Shown here one piece after another: positions 37,642 through 50,600 of a DNA stretch of 64,000 nucleotides. A model generated the notes under the pieces. It was not told the origin of the DNA, ran no database searches, and saw only the letters and a program-made list of their open reading frames with translations. The DNA is from Epiperipatus broadwayi (Eukaryota; Onychophora; Udeonychophora; Euonychophora; Peripatidae), in assembly GCA_028023455.1 (NCBI GenBank), contig JAQFVV010012972.1, positions 188,001-252,000 of the forward strand. The letters run 5' to 3'. A program made the position numbers and the translations under genes. The stretch's first letter is position 1; every line of letters starts with the position of its first letter.

Positions 37642-38612
37642 TCATTTATTGATGAATTCAGCCTGATTTTCTCAGAGATACCAGAGATAATAGAGGGTTT
37701 CCAACAAAGAATAAAACTAGTCCATGACCAAACATTTCAATCCAAACCCTACCATATTTCATATCAGTATTGTGAAGAGATATCCAAGCAGATTAATAAA
37801 ATGCTGATTGGGAGATTATTTTCAAGTGTTATTCACCTTACTGCATCCCAGTTGTAACCATGAAGAAGAAAGCTGGGTTGATGAAATTTTGTTTAGATGC
37901 TTGGCAATTAAACAAAATTACAGTTCCCTGATAGGAACATCCCACCATGCATCCACAAATTGTTCATGGAAATAAAAAAGGGGTTTCAACTTGATCTCCA
38001 GTTATTGGCAGATTGAACTTCATCTGGAAGATCACCAATACACTGCCTTCCAATACAAGTGTTTTACCTAACAATTTAATAGAATGCCTTTTATATTGAT
38101 CAATGGTGGGGCTGGTCTAATTAGGTGCTTGGACAAAATCCTATCTTCCAAGGTCAAACAAATCACTACCATTTATGTAGATGATGTTATAATTTCATCA
38201 GCCATGATTGAAGAGCATTTTCAACACCTAATCCTATCATTAAAGAGTGCTATGAAAAGGGGAGGCCAAACAGATCACTATTATTTATGTAGATGATGTT
38301 ATAATTGCATCTGCCATGATTAAAGAGCATCTTCAACATCTAATCTTATCATTAAAGGGTGCTATGAAAAATGGATAAAGGTATATTAGTTTGCATTGAG
38401 ATAATCTTAGATTACATCATTGATTGCAATGAGATGAAATTTCATCCAGATAAAATCAATGCCATACATTACTTTCCAAAATCTACTTATAAGAAACAAA
38501 TCTGGTCATTTTTAAGGCTGTGCAACTTTTATAATTGTTTCTACCAAAAGTTCTCTGACCACCTGATACCATTGCTAAAACTGATTAGAAAGGATAAGTA
38601 ATAGAACCGACC
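37642..38612 (+). pseudogene. gypsy RT remnant with duplicated YVDD region
   Basis: Fragments read PYHISYQYCEEISKQINKML, then VTMKKKAG with KFCLDAWQLNKITVP (RT motifs 1-2), followed by stops. YVDDVIISS occurs at about 38174-38200. A 112-bp tandem copy (38153-38264 and 38265-38376) repeats this motif as YVDDVIIAS in a shifted frame. Next comes the connection region WSFLRLCNFYNCFYQKFSD (about 38500-38560). The family is Ty3/gypsy. The protein is dead: several stops and a frame-breaking duplication. Confidence 0.75.
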
Positions 38613-38945
38613 TGCAGAACAAGGTGAGGCATTTACAAATATTAAGAGGTTTCTTAGAACAATGTTAACCTTCCTTGATTTTAATAAACAATTCATTGTT
38701 GAGACAGACAGTAATGGTTATAGATTGGGGGAACTCTATCCCAAATCCAGTAATATGGCCAAATTGGTGCTCTTAAAGAGTCCAAAAATAAATAACATAA
38801 ATAAATTACATGGTTACTGAGAGGGAAGCCCTAGCAATCATATGGGTTTTGTAAAAATTCTGAAAAATCCTTTTCAGATTAGAGGTGATAGTGATCACAG
38901 ACCACAAAAGCCTCAAATTCCTGCACCACAGCTACCTGATCTGTC
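38613..38945 (+). pseudogene. gypsy RNase H remnant
   Basis: Fragments in changing frames read FLDFNKQFIVETDSNGYRLG, VTEREALAIIWVL and VITDHKSLKFLHH, the usual succession in gypsy RNase H. The right LTR-like repeat follows within ~75 bp, so integrase is missing. Confidence 0.65.
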
Positions 38946-39018
38946 AATATATATAAATGTAAACTTGAAATATCTCAAAGATATGAAAGCAAACCAAATG
39001 ATTTGAGCTAATTGTTAA

Positions 39019-41263
39019 AAAGAAAACTTCAAATTGACATCAAATCATTGCGAGAAAATAAATAAATAACTGCTAATAATCAGCAAAGAAGGTTTTTTGT
39101 GCTATTTCCCTATGCATAAAATAATCCTAAAAAACCACACATACTAATGATGGTACTGCAATATAATCTGGCTAAAAGAACTATGCCATAGGAGATAGAA
39201 TACCAGCTCTTCAAATCAATAGAAGTGTTATGATGTGTAGAAGTGTTATGATGTGTGAGATGTTTTTTAATTAAATACTGGATGATGATGATGATCTTCA
39301 GTCGATCCCTGCATTTTCTTTAAAGGAAACAAACCAAACAGTTAGTGAGTGTCAATTTCCCATCTGTTGACACTGTAATTCCATTATTTTTAATGCTAGG
39401 ATATTCGTTTGACAGTTATTGATTAGGTTTTTAAAAGTTCTGTAAGATGGTGCCCTCTTCCGAATTATTTTACAAGTAAAAAATCAAAAAAACCACATTT
39501 AAAGCTAAACAAAGAAAGAACCTTGTCGGTGATTGGCTCTCAGCCAACAAAGACATTTTCTGATTGGCTGGAAAGAACAAAGAAACCGCCTGATCAAAGA
39601 AAATAAAGAAAAACACTGAGGTTTTCATTTCGAATATGATTTAAGTATATTAAAAGTATATATTGAGTAATTACAAATCATTTTTAGAGAGTTTACTAAA
39701 AAAACAAAATTATTTTCGAAAAATATTGAAGATTTTAGTAAAAATATTTAAGATTTACCAAAAAGAAATATTTACTTTTCTATAACGTAAAAGACATTTA
39801 TGTCACAAACTCTTTGTTTATATGATGGCTTTTATGTTGCCGAAATTGAATATTTTATAATAAATAAATAGCAATTTATTTTTGAAAGAACTTTCGTTCA
39901 CTTTTATAACCTGACAATGTATTAATATACTTTTTATAAACGATTATAAAGTCAATATGATATTAAAGGTGAAAATATTTTGATGATTGACTTGTCTTCT
40001 GTTTGTGAGCTGGCCAATTAAAAGCTTTGATTTTTAGCTGACTGAACCAATAATATAATTAGCGGTTAAAAGGTTAAGTATACCACCCAAAAAGAATTAT
40101 CGCTAGGAGGGATAGACTTTGAACATGATGAATACTGCTTGTCAGACTCAGAAATTAATTTTTTTAAATTTCATTCCTTTCATTTGTATTTTTATTTTAT
40201 TAATTATTTATCATTTTATTTTTACTTTTCATATTTTTTTCCTTTCATTTCTACATTTGGAAATTCCCATTTTGTGTGTAGAGGGGGAGAACAATTAATT
40301 TCATAAACATTTTATCGTATTAAATGAAATTTAGGTCTATTTACCTCTCCAGTAGCTTGACATCACCCGACTTGAAGAAGATAAGATTTTGATGTTGTTC
40401 CCCATTAAAAACGCTGTAGTGACAAAACATGGTTTTTATTATTTGTTAAATGTTTTACTAACACTTGTTATATATTTATATTTCAGTATACATGACAAAC
40501 TTTCTTGATTGGATGGTCTCTTTTATTAAGATTAGGAAATCACATATATGTATAGAAAGGGATCCTCTTATCCAAAATGAATGATGATGCTGATCATGAA
40601 TATGACAGAAAGCATTATTATATAATATGACTGTACTAACAATAATTAGTAAGTCAGATTCACCCATCTAAATTTTTTTTTTATTATTTCAAACTTTTGT
40701 GGATAAAGATTGCCCATAAAGATTGCCCGGGTATGAATTTCTACCATGGGATTTTGGAGTCAGGATATTAATTGCATTCAACTCTTAAAATCATAAAAAA
40801 CCATCCTTGACCATTATATATGTAAATATTATTAAAGTAGCTTCATTATTTAATGAATGTTATTAAGTTCTTTCAGTCCACTTGGTCTCTGTCTTGTTTC
40901 CATTGCTGCGCAATCACAACTCTAAATATATATTGCTAAACTCCAATATACACATGCCCTTATTTGTATGTATATTGATTTTGGAAAGATTCTGGGAAAG
41001 TGTTGTAATTGATCCTTACTTATATAGAGGTATAGTAGTCATTGACCTGAGTAAGGCCATCCCTGAAGAAAGTCAAGTATGAATTCTCTCTATGTTTAAA
41101 TACTGGGGCATAATGTGTAAATATAAAGCTACCCCATTGGAAGTAGATGTGATCATGGGTTAAGTATTTCATCATGTCCTTGTCAGCATCATACCAAAAG
41201 ATCTTTGGTCTGACTGTAATTAGATGGATTTCCCCCTTTTTCCAAGAACCACCAGTTTGTTAC
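39019..41263 (+). repeat. right LTR-like direct repeat with internal insertion
   Basis: This is the partner of 32515-34277. Similarity is interrupted between about 39290 and 40140 by an insertion and lacks the ~300 bp TATA-containing part of the left copy. It ends TGTTACA at 41263. Confidence 0.7.
39300..40077. mobile_element. diverged relative of the piggyBac-type MITE, inside right LTR
   Basis: It shares with 46292-47140 GAATTATTTTACAAGTAAAAA-type sequence, two GATTGGCT segments, CTTTCGTT, CCAATTAAAAGCTTTGA and a right end GGTTAAAAGGTTAA (TTAA at 40074-40077). The left end is not clear. It is older than the two ~845 bp copies. Confidence 0.55.
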
Positions 41264-44159
41264 ATTATATTTAGCCTTTTTTAGCAGACTTTCTCATTTA
41301 ACTTTTAGTAAATATGTATCTTTATTTTATTTTGTTAGCATATTTCATCAATATATCTAAGCTTGCTGATATTTCTTTTCTCAAACTAAGATCACATGTT
41401 TTTTATTCCATCACAGTTCTCTTTGTAGAATAGTCTATTATCTTCAATAACATGTAGAAAAATCAGATCAAAAGTGATGCCTTAAACTATCAGGAAATTA
41501 AGATATCATTTTAACAGATATTCTTAAGGGAGTTCACGTACAGTAGTATTAAATGGAAAGTATCACCAAAATGTTTGCGGATGTTATATTTCAAATTACA
41601 CTTTAATGACAAAATATAAGGATTTACATTTTTTCTCAAACTTAGTTTCAATAATACCCAACATACTTGATATTAAATATGAACTTATGGATTAATAATA
41701 ATGGAGTCATTCAGCCATTCTTTTAGAGCAATTTCTCCATTGTAGTATACATATGATTACTCTGTATTTATTACTAAATAAACTCATTTCTGTATTTTTT
41801 GAAATCATCACACACATGCAATTTTTACACACATTAACCAATATCTTTTTGTTTAGTTTTAAGAATACAGATTATAATTCAGACTCTTAAATATTGGGTC
41901 ACATGACAGATTATTTTTCTCTGTTATTTTATTTATTTAAAGGTGTAATTTCAACTATATTCCCCTTTCCACTGTAATCATATAAATTTCTTTTGACCAC
42001 TATTCTATTATTCAGTTCATTTGTGAATTTTCATTTTTTTATCGAATGGAAAATGGCTCCAAAAACAAAAGCAAAGTAAGATTCTAAGCAGTGAAGAAAT
42101 AAACTCAAGAACAATGAAAAGATCATAACTTTGTAAGATATTTTTAAATAAATATTTTTAAATGTTTTAAAATAATTTTGTGGTTTGTAATAGATATACA
42201 ACATATGGTCAAAACATTTGGAAATAAACATTATGTGACCTAGACCTTATCTGCTTATTTTCTTAGAGTACTTCTTTGAATTGTTATTGTGCAATGCTTA
42301 ATATTTTTATGAATTTCAAACTCTGTTAGAACCAATATTTTTGCAGTTTCATAAATTCTGACAACATTTTGAACTGACTAAAATTAAGTATTAGAATTTT
42401 AACTTTTTTTGGAACTTTTGTGTCAGTTCATCTTCTATGTTCATTTTATCATTAGTTGACAAAAGCTTTTTTTAACATTACAATCCTGGAAAAGCTTTAT
42501 AGTGTGAAGTATTGTTTAGAATGTCAATTTGTTATGTCCAAAATTTTGGATTCATGAACAGTTAAAATGAAAAGTTTTTCAGGCAGTTACATTTTTTTTT
42601 CATTCAGTAACAAATAATAAAAAAGACTTATATATATTAGCCTGTTTAAAAATTAGGAAGTTATGAATATGATTTGGCATTTAAATTAGTGATGAAAAGA
42701 CTATGTCTATGTGGACACCAATACCTTCATGGCGATGACGTATATTTATGAATTTTCAGCCCATGGTTCTATAACTGGGTTTAAAGACTATATAACCATC
42801 ACAATTATTGCCATCATTAGTTGAAACATCTTATACCTTTGGTCAGTAAAGACCGAGTGAATCATAAACCCATGGCTTAGTTGCACTATTAATTAAAAAG
42901 GTGATCAAAATCTGTGTCTTATTTATATATTTAAAGTCTAAACATTGGATTGGACAAATAAATGCAATTGTAAAGAGTGACGTTTCTTTTTTAAAATAGA
43001 AGTAATTTCTCTATGGTTGGATGTAAGAAATTATTTTTTCAAGTTGCAAATGGCATGCAAATACTTTGTGAAGTTTTATTTGCAAAAAGTGGAATCTATG
43101 ACCAATAGAAAGCAAAGAATTACAGAGAGTAGCGGAAATATAAAAAATCGACAGATTATGTATGAGATGTAGCGAAACTAGTTTAAAAATATATAGTTGA
43201 ACAAAGATCCCAGCAACAAAAAAAAAACGTATTTATAAATGCAATTAATTAGGGGATTTGTTTTAACATTAAGTAAACAGTAAAACATTACCCATTTACT
43301 ACTAGAATGAAGACAAACACAATTAGAAGGATGGAAATAATGAATTCATAAAAAATAAGCGCAGAGTCAATGTATAAATAGTAACAATTTAGCTTTTATA
43401 CTGTTTTTAATAATGATAAAATATTTAACAATCCAAAATAATACTATTAAAATGGTATAGAAAATTAATAATTTTAAAGGAGGTAAATGTTAAAGGATGA
43501 TTATGAAGAAATAGGAGCACTAATAGATTTCTTATTAGCCTAAATTCCAAATCCCATTAAGAGAGCCTCATAATGTAGCTAAAAGAATTAAAATAAAATT
43601 AATGTGAACAGAGAATGACGCAGAATAATTTAAAAAATAAGATTTAAATAATAGAAAATTATAAATGTTGTGTATACATAATAAAACAGAAAGCAAAATA
43701 ATAAATGATTTAATTTGTGTGAAAGAAAATAATTCTGAATTAAACAAATTTTGATTTGTTTTGTTTTTAAGTGGATATAAATCCAGTTGTTCGCATTAAC
43801 TCATTTTATACAGTTTTATTACTTATGGTTTTTGTAGTTGAGGTTATTAAATATTTTTGCATGTTAATATAATAAAATTATCAATATGTATCTAAATATG
43901 AGATAATATATTATATGTTTATTTGTCTATTTGTTTATAACATTTTTTTAACTTAACAGCTATTTCAACTGGATCAAGTTAAAAAAAAAAAATAAAGGAA
44001 AGTAATATTTGGAAATAGTATTTTTTAAACCATTCAACTAACTAAATTTGTTAGGTATATTTAATTAAATTGTTTACTTAAAATAATTAATTTTATTGTT
44101 ATCAATTTTTAAAGACAGTTCTTTGAATTGCCGTTCTTATTTATTATAAATATTTGTAT
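41264..44159. other. intergenic, no recognised feature
   Basis: AT-rich DNA without repeated blocks from elsewhere in the window, and without splice-flanked open segments or RNA genes that I can support. Confidence 0.45.
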
Positions 44160-46291
44160 TAACGTTTCACTTATGTCTGTACATGAATGTATTATTAATA
44201 TAAAAACTTGAAATTTGGGATAATTATATTTCAGAATGCATAATATACATACAGAATTTAACTAATGGAGTATCTTTAGAAATCATGATAGATTTACTAT
44301 CTTGCTTATTATTTTTATTGGTAATTAATAAAAAAATATTAAATTATAAAAACAAAATTACGCTTATTTTATGTTTGCAATAAATTCATCAAAATATAGG
44401 TGGTAATTTCTATTACTTTTTAAATTTTGATTTATTATTTAACGGAAATATTTCTTCGTATAAATTTATTGTAAATATAAATACATCTTTTTGTGGCTGT
44501 CCGCAAGTTCATGATAAATTAATTTAAATAATAGTTTTTATTAATGTTGAAAATGTTTAATCTCGACTTTTAAGTTTTGTATTTTATTTGGATTAAATTA
44601 ATTAATAAATTAATTTAAATATTAGTTTTTATTAACGTTAAAAATGTTTAATAATCCTTTCGCTACATATATAGGATTTTATCCCGACGTTTTAACAGTC
44701 GTCGTTTATAAATAAAGCTTGACATTTGATTGGTTAAAATTAATACGGTTTTACTAAATGCTGCCTATGAAGATAAGAGCGCAGTTATTTTTTTCCGCCA
44801 ACTATTTGTGACAGACGTGTCAACGGTTTGCTTTTTTTCCCAAGTTGTATTTAGTTTTTAATTAACGGTAAGTACGTTTATTTTTTGTTCCCCTTTAGAA
44901 ACACTCATTTAAAATGAATTAATTATTAATTCACATTAATTGATGAATTATTTATTCTTTCTAAAGTTTACCTTTTTTGTTGTTTAATTATTATTCAATT
45001 TCACAAATTCTAAACAAGAAAGAAGGAATTTGCATAACTCTGCAATTTTTTAATAGTTTTTAAAAGTTAAACTTTATAGTTTTTTATCAAAATAAAAATT
45101 AAAATATTTCAATATGTTACCTAATAAGATTTATAAAATCAATTTTGTCTTGCCTTAGGATTAGGCAAACAGACTATTGTGTAAACTAATGTTGCGCAAT
45201 ACATTTTGCCAATTCCCATATCGATAGCTTGCTTTACTTGTTTCTATATATAATTGAACTGTTATTACAGACGCTACAAATTTAAACATTCTTGATAACA
45301 GCGTATGCCACTTTTGAAAGCGTGCCTATATGCCACGTACTCCCTAATATGTAGTAAACGAAAATGTTTGAATAAAGTTTACCAAAATTTCATGATTTTA
45401 AACACCTAATGAATAATGCATAGGGTTTTATCGCCACCGTATACTTAGTCGTCATTTGTAAAGCTGACATTTGATTGGTTAAAATTAACACGATTTTACT
45501 AAATGTTGGCTATCAAGATAAGACCGCAGTCATTTTTTATCCGTGACTATATGTAACAGACGTCTCAACGGTTCGCTTTTTTTTTTCAAGTTGTATTTAG
45601 TGATTTACTTTTTATTGGTAAGTACGGTTTTTTGCTTTTCCTCCCTTTTAGAAACATTTATCCAATTAAAAAATGAATTAATTATTAATTCACATTAATT
45701 GAAGTATTATTTATTCATTTTTTAAACAACTCTTTCTAAAGTTTACTTTTTTTTTTAATTGGTATTCAATTTCTCAAATTTTAAACAAGAAAGAAGAAAT
45801 TTGCATAACGACACTTTGTAATAGTTTTTAAAAGTTAAAATTTATAGTTTTTCTTCAAAATAAAAATTAAAATATTTCAACATTTATCTTAATTAATAAG
45901 TTTTACCTAATACGATTTATAAAATCGATTTTCTCTTGTCTTAGGAATAAACAAACTGACTATTGTGTAACTAATGTTGCGCTGTGCATTTTACCTGTTC
46001 CCATCTCTATGACTATATTTTCCCTGAGTTTGATTTACTTATATCTATATATAATACGACTGCTATTACAGATGCTATAAATTTAATTGAGTTTGAAATT
46101 TTTTAATTAGAATGAAGCGGTTTTTATTTCCAATTCCATACTTTTTTTTTACTTTATTGAATTTAATTAAATCATTTGTATTTTTTCCTTACACTTTCGT
46201 TATTCCCCTGAGTGTGTTCGTACGCAAATTTGCAAAAAAAAAAAAAAAATCATTTCGCTATATATATAGGATTTGATCCTGACCTTATTAA
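44160..46291 (+). repeat. repeat block with tandem ~0.75-0.85 kb units
   Basis: It matches 21690-22570 and 53.9-56.34 kb in direct orientation. Units start at TAGGATTTTATCCCGAC (44672) and its variants at about 45420 and 46268. Each contains an ATTGGTTAAAA box, a CCGCCAACTATTTGTGACAG-type core, GGTAAGTAC and TTTGAATAAAGTTTACC. The last unit is cut by the MITE at TTAA 46288-46291. Confidence 0.8.
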
Positions 46292-47140
46292 CCTTTTAAC
46301 TGTTTGACTCGTTCTTAATCGAGGCAATTTTTGATACATATTCCTTAAATTCGTTTTTAATCGAGTAAATTTGACATCGCTGTAAATTGCTTAGTTTTTG
46401 GACTACGTTTACGGTTTTGACGTCATTTTTTAGAACGCAAAAAGTTTTATAATATACTGCCATCTATTGAATTATTTTACAAGTAAAAAATCAATTAATT
46501 GATGATTTATGTCAAACAAAAACTAAGCACTGCCTTTTCACATCTTTTCTTGAATCTTATTGGCTGTTGAAATTTTGTAAACAAAAGAAAATGGAAAAGC
46601 TCCGCCTTCTCATCATCTTTTCTTGAATCTTATTGGCTGTTAAAATTTTTATATGGCTGCCAAAAATTAAAAATTTACGAACGCTTTTGTTTTATTTTGA
46701 AAATGATAAACGAATGTTTTAGAGCATTTTAAAAATATTTTTTGATGAAATACAAATAAAATACAAATTATTTTCATATAATATGTCAAAAATAAAATAT
46801 TATTTTACAAAAATAGTTACGATTTTAGCAAGAATTATTTATTTATTGCAAAAGTCGGAAAAAAAATCATAACGTGAAATTATGATTGCCGTTCTTTTCA
46901 TGTCAACCGTAACAAATATTTTTAAAATTAAAAATCAAAATTTATTTTTGAACAAACTTTCGTTTATTTTTATAATGTGAGAAATTACTAATATACTTTT
47001 TAAAAACGAAACTAAAGTGAATATATTTAAAAAAACGGTCAATAACTTTTGAAAAATTGATACATTATTTTGTGCATCGGCTAATTAAAAGCTTTGAGTG
47101 ATACCACCTGCAGCGAATGAACAATTGGACAGTTAAAGGG
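46292..47140. mobile_element. piggyBac-type MITE, copy 1 (849 bp)
   Basis: The termini are CCTTTTAACTGTTTGAC and the inverse of GGACAGTTAAAGGG, flanked by TTAA at 46288-46291 and 47141-47144. No transposase is encoded. An internal ~75 bp segment (CATCTTTTCTTGAATCTTAT) is duplicated near 46541-46630. It is near-identical to copy 2. The right TTAA is the last base before the assembly gap. Confidence 0.88.
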
Positions 47141-47144
47141 TTAA

Positions 47145-47644
47145 NNNNNNNNNNNNNNNNNNNNNNNNNNNNNNNNNNNNNNNNNNNNNNNNNNNNNNNN
47201 NNNNNNNNNNNNNNNNNNNNNNNNNNNNNNNNNNNNNNNNNNNNNNNNNNNNNNNNNNNNNNNNNNNNNNNNNNNNNNNNNNNNNNNNNNNNNNNNNNNN
47301 NNNNNNNNNNNNNNNNNNNNNNNNNNNNNNNNNNNNNNNNNNNNNNNNNNNNNNNNNNNNNNNNNNNNNNNNNNNNNNNNNNNNNNNNNNNNNNNNNNNN
47401 NNNNNNNNNNNNNNNNNNNNNNNNNNNNNNNNNNNNNNNNNNNNNNNNNNNNNNNNNNNNNNNNNNNNNNNNNNNNNNNNNNNNNNNNNNNNNNNNNNNN
47501 NNNNNNNNNNNNNNNNNNNNNNNNNNNNNNNNNNNNNNNNNNNNNNNNNNNNNNNNNNNNNNNNNNNNNNNNNNNNNNNNNNNNNNNNNNNNNNNNNNNN
47601 NNNNNNNNNNNNNNNNNNNNNNNNNNNNNNNNNNNNNNNNNNNN
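47145..47644. other. assembly gap, exactly 500 N
   Basis: The round length suggests a placeholder of unknown true size. It lies between the MITE target duplication and a TA-repeat at the inner edge of the right inner arm, so it hides the junction of the inner palindrome. Confidence 0.99.
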
Positions 47645-50600
47645 TATATATATTATTTAACTGAAAGACTAAGTATGTTCATTAATGATAGAATATCATT
47701 GTGTGGTTCCTGATAATTGCAGTTAAATAGGCTTAATAAATGTTTGTTTCAAATATCACTATATTAGAACAAATTTTGATAATTAGAATAAGAATAAAAA
47801 AAGTACTGGGCTTGAATTATGGATCTGAAAAAAAATGCAACGATTTCATAAATCTAGATAAACAATATTTCCAATACCTATAAGTATTAAACAGAGCTCA
47901 AAAAAAATATTTATTTAGTTATGGATTAATATGTTTAATTAAAAGGAGAATAACAAATCAGAAATATTAGATTTTCCTGGAGAGTGAGAAAAGAAGAAAT
48001 TTATTACTAATATTAAGAAACTACAATAGTAATTAAAAAGACAATTGGAAGAAAAATATGTTATGATGATTAAGTAAAAAGTCATTGAAGATAAGTGTTG
48101 CAATGTTGTATCATCATCGAGATTAGCTATGGTCTAATTATCTGAAGAAAAAAACATCCTAAGTTTAATTGGATTCAAAAAATAATTTCAAGTCTTATTC
48201 TAACTGATTAAATCTTAATTCCTAAAATGCCATTATCATACAATATCCCTAGAATGTGATATTCAGGCATATTTGAAATCATTGTAAATTAATTTTAGCG
48301 TAAAGGGGTTAAACTTGTAACTAAAACCTTATTAAAAAAAAATTATTTTTTTTTGCTACTTATGGGGATAGTTTGGGTTTTTCGTTGTTATAACTGAATG
48401 AAAAGTATTTCTTTTTCTAGCAATGTATTTTAACACAACTTTTCTTTGAAGATTCTAAAACAGAGATTTGTATTTATTCATCAAAAGTTCAATTCGAAAT
48501 TAAGAAAATGAAAGGAAAACTCAAGGAATTTAATAATGTTTTATTTATAAATACAAATTGAAATAAACATTTTTTTAATTATATAAAATGTTATATACTT
48601 TTGTAATCAAACTGCCAATAATGAGTGTAACTATTACAAATACGAGAAAGATTAATTTTATGTCGTTACTTTGGAAAAGGCAAAAAGAATGCAATTACGG
48701 GGCTGTGATATCCCCTTGTCTTTTGTAACGCATTACTATATAAAATGTAATTTTAACAAAGGAGTTTTCCTTTTGAAGTACTTTAGTCTTGTCTGTGCCT
48801 CTGCTGAATTTTTTAAAGAGTTTTTAAAATAAAAATTATAACGCAATTGTGAAATATCACAAATATTTTATTGTATTTTGATTCACAGACACTTTTGAAC
48901 GAGAATACATATGCGACAAAGCCACATAAAAATAGTTTATTAGTTATATTTATTTTTAAAAAATCTTTTACAAAAAATTAATCCGTTTATCACTTGAAGT
49001 ATTATCGATTATGTAAAGTTAACAAATCTTTCATCAATAATAATATTTCATTAATGATTGAATTAAAAATAAACACAATGATTATTTATTTATTTTTAGT
49101 AAAATTCATTTCTTAAGGGTATGTTTTTTAACTTGTTGTTACATTATATTTGAAAACATTTATTATTTTATCACGTGATTCAAAGACGCCTCTTTTAAAA
49201 ACACATTCATAATTAAATTGGAATCTGGCTGAAATATTTTTTTTGTTTTTATTATTTATTGTAATAATTAAATAGTGTTAAAATCAGAAAGTATCATTAT
49301 ATTTAGTTTCAAGTTTAAATTATTCACTCGTTTGAGATAATAATTGCAGCATCTAGAGTAATTTAATAAAATTTATTTTTTTACATGGCAGAGAGATAGT
49401 AATTTCAAGAAATGATAGATTTTACAATATTTGCAATTTTTTAAAAACATTTGTTTTCTGTAGTTAATTAATGTTATCTAATAAGATTTATAAAATCAAA
49501 ATTGTCTTAGTAATAGGCAAACAGACTTTTGTGGAACTAAGATTGCGCAATGTATTTTCAAATATCAGAGTTTACGTCATTGGTTATATTTTCTTTGAAA
49601 TATTATTGAAATTTTACAGAGCGGTTAAGAGTGAGTTGGTGTAAAAGAAATGCAGATCTTTAGCTTCATTTACGTTTATATTTGAATGTATTATTAATAC
49701 ATATGCTATTTTGTTATCTCAATGTGTTTACCGATGTTGCTGTGGAAAACGAGCCTGTCCGTGGGCCACAATTCTGAAAGAAAATGTTTAAATAAAATTA
49801 ATCAAATTTCATAAATTTAATTAATGTGCTTTTTAAAAAATGTTAACTTTTTTTTAAAAAAAAGTCTAATACTGCTTTGAATGGTTGTTTTCTTTTAAAA
49901 TGATTTTAATAATTAGTTATAATTTGTATTTTATAGAAATTTTAAGTTTATTAAATCTTGTTCTAAGAAAAGTATATTAATGTTTGTATATAGTAAAATT
50001 GTAGTGAATGATAATATTCAATGTAATATATCTAATTAAAAACAAATTATTCATTAAAACAGATTAGCCAACCCAAGAAAGACTTGTTCATTGTCAATGA
50101 TAGGTAAAACATGTTGTCAAAGCAATTCAGAATTTCACTCAACATTTGAAGTTGTTTTCAAAAATTCGGTTTTGTTTTAAATGCATTTGAATAAATTGTA
50201 ACAATTTACCACTCTTCTAATATGATTAAGGTCTGATAGATTATTCCTTGCTGGAACATTTGGTGAAATGAAATATTTCTTAAATAAAATTTATCGAAAT
50301 ATATTAGTTATCAAATATTGTCATCTTATTACACTAAGTGTATCATTGATAATTAGGGAGAGATTTTTGTGCTTTAATAAAATTTATCACACTAATTATT
50401 GTTGCTAATTATAATTATATATATATTAACATACTTTTCTGACAACAAGATATGAGAAATTTTTAAATGCAAAAGCGTTAACTACTCATTGCAAGTACTT
50501 ACTAGCATTAAATATCTTAAAAATAAAAAAATTATACAAAGTGTTATTAAACTTTTTAAAAAAAAACATAAAATGCAATTTTTTAAAAAAAAACACATTA

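Larger units (their letters stand above)
32515..41263 (+). mobile_element. degraded Ty3/gypsy-type LTR retrotransposon
   Basis: Two long direct repeats (about 32515-34277 and 39019-41263) flank remnants of protease, RT and RNase H in gypsy order. No integrase region lies between the RNase H and the right repeat, so the element is internally deleted. The frame is broken many times. Two active-site regions are tandemly duplicated. An ~850 bp insertion related to the piggyBac-type MITEs sits in the right LTR. Left boundaries are approximate because the LTR copies are diverged. Confidence 0.8.

Noticed and set aside
47117-47713. 198-codon ORF
   Set aside because: It runs through 500 N and is not a real reading frame.
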